A stretch of DNA of 64,000 nucleotides from assembly GCF_004799495.1 (NCBI RefSeq), contig NZ_SSMY01000011.1, forward strand, positions 1 to 64,000, read 5' to 3'. Source of the DNA: Sphingomonas sp. (GTDB taxonomy: Bacteria > Pseudomonadota > Alphaproteobacteria > Sphingomonadales > Sphingomonadaceae). The notes under the pieces were generated by a model. It did not search any database, was not told the DNA's origin, and worked only from the letters and a program-made list of their open reading frames with translations. Below, one piece after another: positions 1-7,667 of this stretch; within the stretch, counting starts at the first letter, position 1, and every line of letters begins with the position of its first letter. The position numbers and the translations under genes were made by a program.

Positions 1-11
1 GCCCATAAAAA

Positions 12-42
12 TGCCCCCGGCGAACCAAGATCACCGGGGGCA
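12..42 (-). terminator. Intrinsic terminator for leftward transcription
   Basis: Perfect 9-base inverted arms (TGCCCCCGG at 12-20, CCGGGGGCA at 34-42) enclose a 13-base loop. On the minus strand the hairpin is followed at once by TTTTTATG, a short U-tract. It would end a leftward transcript such as that of the possible small gene at 117-302. Confidence 0.65.
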
Positions 43-116
43 CCTACACATATCGCACCCGAGGGAGATCGGGACTGGAGTCGCCATCGTCAAATGAGCA
101 AACCGGTGGCGACATG

Positions 117-302
117 CTATTTATCATTCGGGCTCAATCTGGCGTAACTTCGCGGTCTAACGCGTCCTTCGGAGATTGAACCTAACTTTTCCTCCCACGA
201 GATCAGCCGACAAAGATCGCGTTCCACGTGCTCAAACTCGTGTTTGGTGAAATGCCGATTGGCGAAGCACGAACGTGCGTGCACGTGAGTAAGCGGAGCC
301 AT
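117..302 (-). CDS. Possible small hypothetical protein, 61 aa
   Basis: This 61-codon frame lies just upstream of a leftward intrinsic terminator (12-42), which is the main reason to consider it real. The product is basic, with no recognisable motif, signal peptide or membrane segment. No clear Shine-Dalgarno sequence precedes the ATG at 302, and a second minus-strand frame (203-439) overlaps it. It could equally be a chance frame in the non-coding left part of the element. Confidence 0.22.
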   Translation of the reverse strand: MAPLTHVHARSCFANRHFTKHEFEHVERDLCRLISWEEKLGSISEGRVRPRSYARLSPNDK

Positions 303-612
303 GAGGCCGGTGGCCGCGAATGCGGACGCCGCGCATCTATCGAGTGATCGAACTCGCTTTGCTCGTTCGCCCAGCGACCGCTTGTTCGCTCACGTGCGAG
401 CACGCGAGCTACACCGCGCGTTCGCATTTCTAAGAGCACTTCGTGTAAACACGCTTAGCCTATAAAGGCTTTATAAGAGAATAGAAGTTTACAACCTTTA
501 GGCCGTCGAGTTACGCGGCTGCCAGCCGATTTCAATTTCGACTTCCGACACCCGAATCGTGTAAGCTTGATAAATAAGAACGAAGGCGCTCCCGCCTACA
601 TTCAAGGCTTAC
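303..612. other. Non-coding stretch with palindromes and an A+T-rich segment
   Basis: I see no convincing gene here. The stretch holds one CACGTG palindrome (391-396); two more lie just to the left at 225-230 and 282-287. It also has a near-perfect palindrome TATAAAGGCTTTATA (461-475) inside an A+T-rich segment (about 440-500) that stands out in this G+C-rich DNA. It lies directly upstream of the P-loop ATPase gene, so promoter and operator functions for that gene are the simplest reading. A replication or recombination role is possible but unsupported. Confidence 0.4.
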
Positions 613-2082
613 ATGAAGATCACTGTAGACGAAGCCGCACCGGGCAGCGGTAAGACACACAACGCCCTTTCTAACATGATCTCGTTTCCGGCTCGATATC
701 TGTTCGTCACCGAACGCAAGGAGTCGATCCACTCGATTACACGTCAATGTCGCGAACTCGGCGTTCAACGGCATCGCCACGTTCGAGTCTGGCCGGTTGA
801 TGCTGACAATCTCCCCACGTCCCGGAACAGTGTGCGCGAGGAAGTCGAAGCGCTGCCGAACCACTTCCGTGACGAGCCGCACGTCATTGCGATCATCACG
901 CACGCGGCGCTTCTCATGAGCGACCTAAGCGATTTCACCGGCTGGCACGTCATCATTGATGAGGTCCCGAATGTGCTCAGCATTCAGGAAGTCCAAACCC
1001 TCAAGGACACCGCATTCTTCGCCGACCACTACACGTTGGAAAAGCTCGACGGCTATGACGGCTGGTCGGTCGTGGGGCTCACCGCGCGTGGTCGAGCGCT
1101 CACTTCTCGTCACCTCTACCAAGATGACAGTCACCGGCATTTGCGGTCGTTCCATAGCCGTGTGCTCGATAGCGCCGATCACGATCATCGTCGCGTCGTC
1201 TGCAATCTCACCGATTGGGGGCAGATGGGTCAAGCCGTGGAGACGACGGCGGGCAAGCTCGCCCCGGTGTGGATTTGGGGAAGTCTCTTCACGCTGTCCG
1301 CGCTGGCGGCGTTCGAGACGGTGACGATCCTCGCGAACCGGTTTCGGGAATCGCTGTCCTACAAGCTTCTCGTGGCGTCGGCGGGCGATCTCGATATCCG
1401 GTGGACGCTCCGCGCATCATCGCGCCCGATTGCGTGGCAGCGTCGTTCGGTGCGTGTCGTCTATTTCAGCGAGCGCCGGGCATCGCGCTACCATCTCCTT
1501 TCCGAGACGGGTCGTGAGCATCTGACGCGGATCGATGCCTATTTGGCCGCTCAGATGGGCACAGCGTCGATTTGGAGCACGAACGGGGCATTTGCCGGGT
1601 CTTTCACGTCGTTGCCCTCAGCGAACCGCCAGCCGCCAAAACAGGCGGGTTCAAATGAGTTCGTCGCGTGCAACGAAGCCGCAATCATCTACAGCGCCAA
1701 GGCTTCGCCGAACGTGCGCGGGTTGCTTGCCACCCATGGCGTGAGCGAGGCCGATTGGATCGCGACCAATGAAAACGAGATCGTGCTTCAATTCCTCACG
1801 CGCACGAGCCTGCGCAATCCCGCCTCAGCCGAGCCCGTCACCCTCTACGTGTATGACCGGGCTCAGGCCGATTACGTCGCCGAGCGGATCGGTGCCTTGC
1901 CCCACGCCGATCTCTCCGTTGAACACGTCGATCTCGGCGTTGAGACGGCTCAGCGGCCCCGTGGGCGGAAGCCGCGCATCCTCTCGCCGGACGAGATCGA
2001 AGCCAAGGCGAAGGCACGGCGCGACTACATGCGCGACTATCAGCGGGCTCAGCGGGCAGCCGCGAAAGGCGGTGCGGCATGA
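613..2082 (+). CDS. P-loop ATPase / helicase-like protein of an integrative element, 489 aa
   Basis: The N-terminus carries a Walker A motif (AAPGSGKT, residues 8-15) and a DExx-type Walker B motif (HVIIDEVP, with D116 and E117). This is the layout of the first RecA-like domain of superfamily 2 helicases and related element-borne ATPases. The middle and C-terminal parts do not show helicase motifs I can name. The protein ends in a strongly basic, charged tail (about residues 455-489) that could bind DNA or form a helix. AAGG lies six bases before the ATG. It is the first gene of a rightward run whose members overlap by ATGA, so it is probably translated together with the small unknown proteins downstream. 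A role in replication or maintenance of the element is an inference. Confidence 0.7.
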   Translation: MKITVDEAAPGSGKTHNALSNMISFPARYLFVTERKESIHSITRQCRELGVQRHRHVRVWPVDADNLPTSRNSVREEVEALPNHFRDEPHVIAIITHAALLMSDLSDFTGWHVIIDEVPNVLSIQEVQTLKDTAFFADHYTLEKLDGYDGWSVVGLTARGRALTSRHLYQDDSHRHLRSFHSRVLDSADHDHRRVVCNLTDWGQMGQAVETTAGKLAPVWIWGSLFTLSALAAFETVTILANRFRESLSYKLLVASAGDLDIRWTLRASSRPIAWQRRSVRVVYFSERRASRYHLLSETGREHLTRIDAYLAAQMGTASIWSTNGAFAGSFTSLPSANRQPPKQAGSNEFVACNEAAIIYSAKASPNVRGLLATHGVSEADWIATNENEIVLQFLTRTSLRNPASAEPVTLYVYDRAQADYVAERIGALPHADLSVEHVDLGVETAQRPRGRKPRILSPDEIEAKAKARRDYMRDYQRAQRAAAKGGAA

Positions 2083-2363
2083 CAGGCTCGCTCAAGCGAC
2101 ACTACAGCATTCGCTTTGTCCGCGCGGACGACGCCGCACCGATATGGAAAGAGATCAACCGGCTACGTGAAACACAGACGATCTATCGCGGCGTATCGAT
2201 GTGGCATGACCTTCACTATCGCGTGTCGTTTTCGGATGAGAGCGCCGCGTTAGCGTTCTTCATGACGTGGTGCGATGACATTGAAATCGTTGACCGATGG
2301 GCACACGACGAATGGGGCAACCGCCTTCGTGACGGCGATGCGGTCGAAGGCGGCGCGGCATGA
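2079..2363 (+). CDS. Hypothetical small protein, 94 aa
   Basis: The start codon overlaps the stop of the P-loop ATPase gene (ATGA), indicating translational coupling. The 94-residue product is soluble, rich in Trp, Asp and Arg, and has no signal peptide or membrane segment. I recognise no family. Its position in a compact operon with other unknown small proteins suggests an element-specific accessory function. Confidence 0.6.
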   Translation: MTGSLKRHYSIRFVRADDAAPIWKEINRLRETQTIYRGVSMWHDLHYRVSFSDESAALAFFMTWCDDIEIVDRWAHDEWGNRLRDGDAVEGGAA

Positions 2364-2554
2364 TCGTGCTCAAGGAATACGTCGCCGACGCTTTGCTCAC
2401 CGCGTGCGAAGCCGATCCGGCTCGGGAGTTACCGCCCGCTGCCAGCTTCCCCACATCGTTCAGCTTTCGCGTGCTCGCAATCACTGCCGGTCATTTGGCC
2501 ACTATGATGTCAGCACTTGGTGAGCGCCTGTTCGCCGAGTGTGGTGACGCATGA
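2360..2554 (+). CDS. Hypothetical small protein, 64 aa
   Basis: It starts within the stop codon of the preceding gene (ATGA overlap) and ends in the same way with the next one. The 64-residue product begins MIVLKEYVADAL. That resembles the start of the next gene (MIRPKEYALSGWL), so the two may share an N-terminal motif (MIxxKEYxxxxxL) or be diverged duplicates. No family is recognised. Confidence 0.55.
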   Translation: MIVLKEYVADALLTACEADPARELPPAASFPTSFSFRVLAITAGHLATMMSALGERLFAECGDA

Positions 2555-2805
2555 TCCGCCCCAAAGAATACGCCCTCAGCGGTTGGCTCGAAGCTCAGGC
2601 ACGAGCGTGGCATGAAGAGATGGGCCGGGGCGTGTTCGATTTCGACCGACGCGACGTGTTGCGAAATCGGGCACTGAACGGTTACGTCGTTGATGACGCT
2701 CTTCGATCATTCTTCAATGCGGTCGTCAGATTCGACAACGCGACCATTCAGAGCGCTGCCACGCTGCACTATCTTAACGTCATTAAATCCGCACCTAACC
2801 CCTAA
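2551..2805 (+). CDS. Hypothetical small protein, 84 aa
   Basis: The start is coupled to the previous gene by an ATGA overlap. The 84-residue product is soluble with no recognised domain, and its first residues resemble those of the preceding 64-residue protein. It is the last gene of the first overlapping block: a 60-base gap holding a large inverted repeat separates it from the next block. Confidence 0.55.
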   Translation: MIRPKEYALSGWLEAQARAWHEEMGRGVFDFDRRDVLRNRALNGYVVDDALRSFFNAVVRFDNATIQSAATLHYLNVIKSAPNP

Positions 2806-2821
2806 TTCGCGAAGATAACTA

Positions 2822-2857
2822 CTATCGGAACCCACGGTTATCGACGGGTTCCGATAG
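2822..2857. repeat. Perfect 12-base inverted repeat upstream of an AlpA-like gene
   Basis: CTATCGGAACCC (2822-2833) and GGGTTCCGATAG (2846-2857) are exact reverse complements separated by 12 bases. The right arm runs into AGGA (2856-2859), the only Shine-Dalgarno-like sequence before the ATG at 2866. It could be a protein operator, perhaps for the helix-turn-helix protein encoded immediately downstream, or an RNA hairpin that masks the ribosome binding site. There is no U-tract, so it is not a standard terminator. Confidence 0.6.
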
Positions 2858-2865
2858 GACACACA

Positions 2866-3279
2866 ATGATTGATCTCGTCACCGCTGCCGAACTGTGCAG
2901 CCGCCTAAAGATCGGACGCGACAAGCTCAACGAGCTTCGCACCGATCCTGCCTTTCCCAAGCCGGTTGAACGGCTGTTGCCCAAGCTGTTTTGGCTCGAA
3001 ACTGAAATCGCGCAATGGCTCAAACCCGGTGAGCCCAACGACGCCTCCGACGCTAAGATTTGCCGTGTCTATCGACACACTTTCATCGACGTTGGTCGTG
3101 CCAACGCCTTCATGAAGTTCTTGGGCGACGATCTCATTGAAATCAGGGTCGGCGACGGCGAATGGTTCTTCAACCCAGACGGCACGCTGCCCGAGCGGGA
3201 CGGGCTCGCATACGAGTTCACTTTCCGCCGTCGTGAAGCTCTTGATGAGTTTTGGGCGCACTGTCGGGAGGGCAAGTGA
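2866..3279 (+). CDS. Helix-turn-helix (AlpA/excisionase-like) protein, 137 aa
   Basis: The first 55 residues look like an AlpA-type DNA-binding domain: a helix-turn-helix (VTAAELCSRLKIGRDKLNEL), a short wing with an FPKPV motif, and a closing helix ending in EIAQWL. The remaining 80 residues are an unrecognised domain rich in Phe, Asp and Glu. AlpA-like proteins commonly regulate integrase expression or excision in P4-type elements. The gene follows a perfect inverted repeat that may be its own operator. The next gene starts inside its stop codon. Confidence 0.65.
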   Translation: MIDLVTAAELCSRLKIGRDKLNELRTDPAFPKPVERLLPKLFWLETEIAQWLKPGEPNDASDAKICRVYRHTFIDVGRANAFMKFLGDDLIEIRVGDGEWFFNPDGTLPERDGLAYEFTFRRREALDEFWAHCREGK

Positions 3280-3707
3280 TGCCCGGTCGTTATTTCGCAT
3301 TCGCCACTTCCGCCATTCATGAAAACTATGGTTGGCGAGACTTCATAAGTGCGCATGACAGCATCATCGATGCGTTGGCGGCAATCGCGGCTTTCGAACC
3401 CGATCCTGACGAACCCGGTGGCGATTTCGAAGGCAACATCGGCGACTCCGAAAGCCTCAAGTGCGTCCTCACTTTCGAACGAGAATGGGGAAAGACCTAC
3501 GTCGAGTTCGATGAGATAATGGACGAAGACGCAGTTCAAGTGAAGTTGACCTTCCCCGACCTATTTGAAGATCGCGATTCTTATCCGACCGTCGCACGAC
3601 TTCGTCGCGGTGCCGCCTATTACATCGTTCGCGAAACGCTGTCGGGCGCGCCTCCCTCGCCGACATATTCGCCGCTGTTCGGTATGCCGAAGTTGGAGGG
3701 CAAGTGA
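3279..3707 (+). CDS. Hypothetical acidic protein, 142 aa
   Basis: I chose the ATG at 3279 because it overlaps the stop of the upstream gene as ATGA, as in the rest of the operon; a longer frame would reach back to 3252. The product is markedly acidic (repeated Asp/Glu clusters around residues 40-95), soluble, and without a recognised family. Small acidic proteins of mobile elements are sometimes DNA mimics or nuclease inhibitors, but that is only a suggestion. Confidence 0.55.
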   Translation: MPGRYFAFATSAIHENYGWRDFISAHDSIIDALAAIAAFEPDPDEPGGDFEGNIGDSESLKCVLTFEREWGKTYVEFDEIMDEDAVQVKLTFPDLFEDRDSYPTVARLRRGAAYYIVRETLSGAPPSPTYSPLFGMPKLEGK

Positions 3708-3877
3708 TGACCCGCACCGAACGCCTCATCATCGCCCGCGAAGCTGAACTCGAATACATCTACGAACTCGTTGAGGCGTCGGCACTCACCGCCCATGCGG
3801 ACGATATCGCCACCCTGTTTGCCCGTTCGCGGGAGATCGTCGCGGAGATCGCGGCGTTGAAGCGGGAGGCGGCATGA
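3707..3877 (+). CDS. Hypothetical very small protein, 56 aa
   Basis: This short frame bridges two neighbours exactly: its ATG overlaps the previous stop (ATGA at 3707) and its stop overlaps the next ATG (3874). The 56-residue product is predicted to be almost entirely alpha-helical, with an Ala/Glu/Arg heptad-like pattern that could form a coiled coil. The double overlap is the strongest evidence that it is translated. No family is recognised. Confidence 0.55.
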   Translation: MTRTERLIIAREAELEYIYELVEASALTAHADDIATLFARSREIVAEIAALKREAA

Positions 3878-4164
3878 CGACGCTCGTTTTCCGCCTTCCA
3901 TATCGCGATATAGGGGAAATCTTGGCGTTGGGTGACGGACGGTTTGCTTCGCGCGAGGTTATCGTCGCCGATCTTGCCAACCGCATCGCGACCGGCAACG
4001 GTTCGCTCACCATCAAATCGCTGTTCACCGACGAACAACTGGCATCGATGCGTCCCCGTATATCCTTTCTCGAAGGCGTCGCGGCTTTTCTCGCTTTCGA
4101 CAACGATGCCGACGCCGTGGCCTTCCGCCTGCGCTACGCCGACGATCTCGACTTCATCGCCTGA
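3874..4164 (+). CDS. Hypothetical protein, 96 aa
   Basis: The start codon is coupled to the 56-residue gene upstream by an ATGA overlap. The product is soluble, with no signal peptide and no domain I recognise. Its C-terminus (FLAFDNDADAVAFRLRYADD) resembles that of the 94-residue protein at 2079-2363, which has SDESAALAFFMTWCDD near its middle. The operon may therefore contain diverged copies of one small fold. It is the last gene of the overlapping train. Confidence 0.55.
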   Translation: MTTLVFRLPYRDIGEILALGDGRFASREVIVADLANRIATGNGSLTIKSLFTDEQLASMRPRISFLEGVAAFLAFDNDADAVAFRLRYADDLDFIA

Positions 4165-4198
4165 GCGCCGTAGCCTGCCTGCTACAAGGGGGATAGCG

Positions 4199-4765
4199 AT
4201 GCGGGAAGAGGTTGCGACGCTCCACGAGCGGATGAGCCGAGGCGGCGATTGGCGTGCGTTTCGGGATGAGATCGCGGAGCTTCACGCTCAGGACAACACC
4301 GAGGAAGAGTATGTCGAGCTATTGAAGGCGCACTTCAATCTCATGCTCTTGATCGATCAGGTCTTCGACGGCGAGACGGCGACGAAGCTTCACCAAATCG
4401 TCCTGTCGGAATATCTGCTTTTCCTGAACAAAGAGGCGCTGCAAGGCGGCGAGCTAATCAACCCGGTCGTGCTCGAACGCATTACGCGGCGTGAGGTCGA
4501 AGCGGGGCGGCTCGACCCGGACAGCGAAGCCCGCAAGCTCGCCGTCGCGGGTGCTTCCGTGCTCGGCGACTCGTCGCGCCATGACCGCTCGGACGGACGC
4601 AACGCCGTCGGCGGCGGTGCTACGCTCGGGTTGATCGTCGGCGTCATTCTCAAATTCGTGATCGCGGGCGCGACGTGGTGGATCGTTGGCAAGGCAATCG
4701 TGATAGGCGCACTGATCGGGCTGTTCTTCGAATTGCTGCCCCGATTATTCCGCGTTGCGCGCTAA
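4199..4765 (+). CDS. Hypothetical C-terminally membrane-anchored protein, 188 aa
   Basis: The ATG at 4199 was chosen because a G-rich ribosome binding site (AAGGGGG) precedes it; the open frame extends further upstream but overlaps the 96-residue gene. The first 120 residues are helical and charged. The last 50 are hydrophobic and Gly-rich, enough for one or two transmembrane helices, and end in a basic PRLFRVAR tail. This is a tail-anchored or hairpin membrane topology. Its stop overlaps that of the convergent gene at 4762. No function is assigned. Confidence 0.6.
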   Translation: MREEVATLHERMSRGGDWRAFRDEIAELHAQDNTEEEYVELLKAHFNLMLLIDQVFDGETATKLHQIVLSEYLLFLNKEALQGGELINPVVLERITRREVEAGRLDPDSEARKLAVAGASVLGDSSRHDRSDGRNAVGGGATLGLIVGVILKFVIAGATWWIVGKAIVIGALIGLFFELLPRLFRVAR

Positions 4766-5226
4766 CGCACGTTCCAAACGTAGCTGTAAGTCCCGCAAAG
4801 GCCGGGACTGTCCTTGTCTTCCGGCTTCGTCGCGGAAGACCACACCGACATGTTGACGGCACCGCCGACGCCATCCTGATAGCTTTGCCAGAGGACGACG
4901 AACCGCGCCTTCGCGCCAGCCCCGCAAAGTGTGTTTCCTTGCCGTAGCGCGCCGGGATCGCTCGATAGCGCGTAGACGCTGGCGGTGCTTTTCTTGCCCG
5001 TGTCATCCCACTCGCGCCACCACTTGCCAACGAGCCGCGACCGAACAACCTTGCCGTTGAACGTGATCGACTGAGGCCGGACGCGCACCGGACCGGTGAT
5101 GGCCTGTGCCGTGCGGCTCAACGGCACCAAGGGACGCGGGTCTTGCCACGCATAGTGCTCGATAGCGGATTGCGCGAAGGCGAGCGTCGGCATCGTGGCG
5201 AAGAGCACGGCAAGGATTGTTTTCAT
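4762..5226 (-). CDS. Secreted hypothetical protein, 154 aa
   Basis: I start at the ATG at 5226 because it gives a classical signal peptide (MKTILAVLFATMPTLAFAQ) with cleavage after AFA. The mature part is about 135 residues, has two Cys residues that could form a disulphide, and matches no family I know. The gene lies within the integrative element, convergent with the membrane protein at 4199-4765. Export to the periplasm follows from the signal peptide; the role is unknown. Confidence 0.65.
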   Translation of the reverse strand: MKTILAVLFATMPTLAFAQSAIEHYAWQDPRPLVPLSRTAQAITGPVRVRPQSITFNGKVVRSRLVGKWWREWDDTGKKSTASVYALSSDPGALRQGNTLCGAGAKARFVVLWQSYQDGVGGAVNMSVWSSATKPEDKDSPGLCGTYSYVWNVR

Positions 5227-5243
5227 TCGGCAATCTCCCACTG

Positions 5244-5978
5244 CTAACCACTGTGCCCGAACGCACCCCGGTTACGTCCACCATCCGGCGTGTTTTGCAT
5301 TTCGACCACTGACTCGGCGTTGCCCAAAAAGAGCGTCACGTTGAGGGGGTGCGCGTGCACCTCCTTGTAAAACTCAGGGTCCGCTTTCGCTTCGACGTTC
5401 AGCGCTTCCATCACGCCCGCTATCCGCTGCGCGACGATAGGATCAACGATCTCAATGACGCGTTCGATTTGCGTCTTCGCCCGTGCGATCAAGTGTCGGT
5501 CGATTATCTGACGGCGCGACAATGCGCCGGTTCGAACCGTGATGCCTTCGACTTCCAAGACGGCGATTTCTCGAACCCAATTGCCCACGTAAGAGCCGCC
5601 AGTGCCGTAATGGGCAACGGCGCGGTCGCGGAGATCGCAAAGCTCTTTGTGCACGATCTTCTCGGCGTCGTTGAGGTATGGCAGCGGATCGAATTGCTTC
5701 CGCTCTTCCGATGAGGTTTTCGCGGCGCGCGCATAGAGCAACACGATGTAGCTCATGAGCGCGGCTTCGCTCGTCTCGCGAAACTCGGCGGGCTGGTTCA
5801 TCGGCGTGTCGAGCGAGAAGGCCAAGGCGTCGCACGCCTCAAGCGCAATTCGGAGATCAACCGAAATCGACTGTAGCCCGATCATGTTCTTGATCGTCCA
5901 AGCGAGGTCAAGCTTGCGCTTCTCAGCAATGAGCCGGTCGGCGAACGCGGATAGGTTGAAAGTCTGCTTCGCTGGCAT
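5244..5978 (-). CDS. Hypothetical protein with a HEPN-like RxxxxxH motif, 244 aa
   Basis: This is a soluble, largely helical protein. Near residue 115 it has LCDLRDRAVAHYG, in which RDRAVAH matches the Rx4-6H pattern of HEPN RNase domains. A single short motif is weak evidence and the full fold cannot be checked here. The gene has its own upstream region with a perfect inverted repeat (5993-6010) and a possible promoter. It could be a defence or toxin gene carried by the element, or simply an unknown helical protein. Confidence 0.55.
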   Translation of the reverse strand: MPAKQTFNLSAFADRLIAEKRKLDLAWTIKNMIGLQSISVDLRIALEACDALAFSLDTPMNQPAEFRETSEAALMSYIVLLYARAAKTSSEERKQFDPLPYLNDAEKIVHKELCDLRDRAVAHYGTGGSYVGNWVREIAVLEVEGITVRTGALSRRQIIDRHLIARAKTQIERVIEIVDPIVAQRIAGVMEALNVEAKADPEFYKEVHAHPLNVTLFLGNAESVVEMQNTPDGGRNRGAFGHSG

Positions 5979-5992
5979 CGCCCGAGGATAGC

Positions 5993-6010
5993 GGAATTGG
6001 TTTCAATTCC
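5993..6010. promoter_or_regulatory. Inverted repeat (possible operator) between divergent genes
   Basis: GGAATTG and CAATTCC form perfect 7-base arms around GTTT, starting 14 bases upstream of the leftward gene at 5244-5978. Further upstream on the minus strand, TTGACG (6061-6056) and an A+T-rich TATATA-like box around 6030-6036 form a loose promoter. The repeat would sit at or just after its start site, the usual place for a repressor operator. The GCCGGT hexamer also occurs twice nearby (6015-6020 and 6025-6030). Confidence 0.4.
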
Positions 6011-6133
6011 TATCGCCGGTTTTTGCCGGTATATACTCGGCATCGCGCGACAATGCGTCAACGTGCGAAATGGCATCACGCTATCGGGGGTGAACTGCGG
6101 CCCGCCCCTGACGCCCTGAGATAGGGTGATAGT

Positions 6134-6388
6134 GTGGCCTTGCGTGATCGTTATTGGGAACGTCCGTATCTGACGCTCGAAGAGTTTGCGGACTACGCGT
6201 GCATGAAGGTGCGTAGCCTCAACGACTGGCGGGCGAAGCGGAGTCCGCTCTTCCCGAGCGAATACCGCCCCGCCGGTCGTCCAATTTTCAAAACAAGCGA
6301 AGTTGCGGATTGGGTGGAGAGTCGGGCACTGACGCGAAAGACGGCGTGGCATCATCCCGAGTGGAAGGCTTCGCCGTCTCAAGAGTGA
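6134..6388 (+). CDS. Small helix-turn-helix excisionase-like protein, 84 aa
   Basis: The product begins at a GTG, seven bases after AGGG. Residues 12-62 resemble an excisionase or AlpA-type winged helix: LTLEEFADYACMKVRSLNDW, then a wing with RPAGRPIFK and a helix EVADWVE. The gene sits just downstream of, and convergent with, the integrase and overlaps its 3' end by about 100 bases. A recombination directionality factor or regulator is the natural guess. The overlap with integrase is long but both frames look coding. Confidence 0.6.
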   Translation: MALRDRYWERPYLTLEEFADYACMKVRSLNDWRAKRSPLFPSEYRPAGRPIFKTSEVADWVESRALTRKTAWHHPEWKASPSQE

Positions 6389-7628
6389 TCGCACGTTCAG
6401 GAACGCCGAGACGATCCGCGACGCCAACCTTGACCGCAATGTCGATCAAGAACGCTTCCCATTTGGCGTAGGCGTCGCGCTTCTCGTCCGCGAGGTCGTA
6501 GCGGTCATAGACTTCCGTCAGCCCGGTTTTCTTGTGGGCGATCACCGCTTCCGCCGTGTCGTAATCGATGCCGAGCCGCTTCGCGTTCGAGCGAAAGGTG
6601 CGACGGAAGTCGTGATAGGTCCACGCGGGGATCGACTGCCCCGCGATCTTCGCCATGCGCTTCGCGACCCGGTTCCGAATCTTATACCACCCGTCCATGC
6701 GTGGCCCGTCCTTGCGGTCGCTCGCGATCAGCCAAGCGTCGTTCGTCCGGGCGAGCGCGGTGCCCCATGCGCCAAGATAAACCTCATGCGTGATGTGGTT
6801 CTTCATACGCGGACCGGGGATCGTCCACACGCTGCCCGCGATCTCGCTCATCGCTGCGCCGAGCACTTCGTCGCGGCGCAACGCGGTGAGCAATAGGAGC
6901 AAGATCGCCCGTTGATAGATGCGCTCTTCATCCGCCAGCGCGGCCAATAACCAACCAATCTCGTCATGGCTGAGGAAGCGGTCGCGCTTGGTCTGCTTGT
7001 AGTAGTAGGCATCAAGGGAGATTGCGGGATCGGCCTTTAGCACAATGCCCGCTGCCTTGCCCTCACGGGACGCGCACCATTTGAAAAACACCTTCATTTC
7101 ACCCGCGAGCCGGTTCGCGCGGATTGGTGCCTTCGCGCCCTTGGCGAGCACGAGCGACCACAAGTCATCGTCGGTGATCTCTTGAAGGATGCGCGAGCCG
7201 ATTTGCTCGCACATGTCGATCTTCCACATCGATTCCTTGTCGGCGATTGATCGCTGCTTGAGCTTCCGCCGCGTGCCCGCGCGGACGTAGGTCATGTAAA
7301 GGTCGCGCGCGTCGCCGACCGTGATGTAGGCGGCTTTCTCGGCACGCGTCGCTTCGTCCGGATCAATTCCTTGCTCGACCGCCCGATTGAGCGTCTGTGC
7401 CCATTCGCGTGCATCGGCGATGCTCTTGTCGGGGAACTTGGCGAAGGTCTTTTTGACGAACCTTGCGGCGTCGCCCGTGCCCGCAACGCGGCGGCGATAC
7501 TTCCACATGAGGCGGAAGCCGCCGCGCGTTTGAGCTTCGACATACAGGCCGGGCGTCTGCGGATCGGCCATCATGCCCGAGCGAAGTGCTTCGATGGTGG
7601 CAGGGGTAAAGGTCTGCTTTTTGGTCAT
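6288..7628 (-). CDS. Tyrosine recombinase / P4-type integrase, 446 aa
   Basis: This is a site-specific recombinase that would insert and excise the element at the tRNA-Thr gene. From N to C it has a DUF4102-like arm-binding domain (about residues 1-90), a SAM-like core-binding domain (about 100-190) and a catalytic domain. In the catalytic domain I see the first Arg in TALRRDEV (about 251), a Lys (about 276), HDFRR (His 339, Arg 342), IAHKK (His 365) and VYDRYD (Tyr 374). I start at 7628 because GAGG lies seven bases upstream; an in-frame ATG at 7661 lacks a good site. The gene points away from the attachment site, with paired repeats between them, which is the usual layout for P4-like integrases. 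Confidence 0.93.
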   Translation of the reverse strand: MTKKQTFTPATIEALRSGMMADPQTPGLYVEAQTRGGFRLMWKYRRRVAGTGDAARFVKKTFAKFPDKSIADAREWAQTLNRAVEQGIDPDEATRAEKAAYITVGDARDLYMTYVRAGTRRKLKQRSIADKESMWKIDMCEQIGSRILQEITDDDLWSLVLAKGAKAPIRANRLAGEMKVFFKWCASREGKAAGIVLKADPAISLDAYYYKQTKRDRFLSHDEIGWLLAALADEERIYQRAILLLLLTALRRDEVLGAAMSEIAGSVWTIPGPRMKNHITHEVYLGAWGTALARTNDAWLIASDRKDGPRMDGWYKIRNRVAKRMAKIAGQSIPAWTYHDFRRTFRSNAKRLGIDYDTAEAVIAHKKTGLTEVYDRYDLADEKRDAYAKWEAFLIDIAVKVGVADRLGVPERAITLETAKPSTRDDATPSFASVPDSPPNPQLRLF

Positions 7629-7667
7629 TGGAGCCTCATCAGGAAGAGCGAGGCGGTCCAAGTTTCA

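Noticed and set aside
203..439. Small minus-strand frame of 78 codons
   Set aside because: It overlaps another possible small gene, lacks a ribosome binding site and has no plausible protein features.
2822..2857. Terminator between the two small-gene blocks
   Set aside because: A perfect stem is present but no U-tract follows on either strand.
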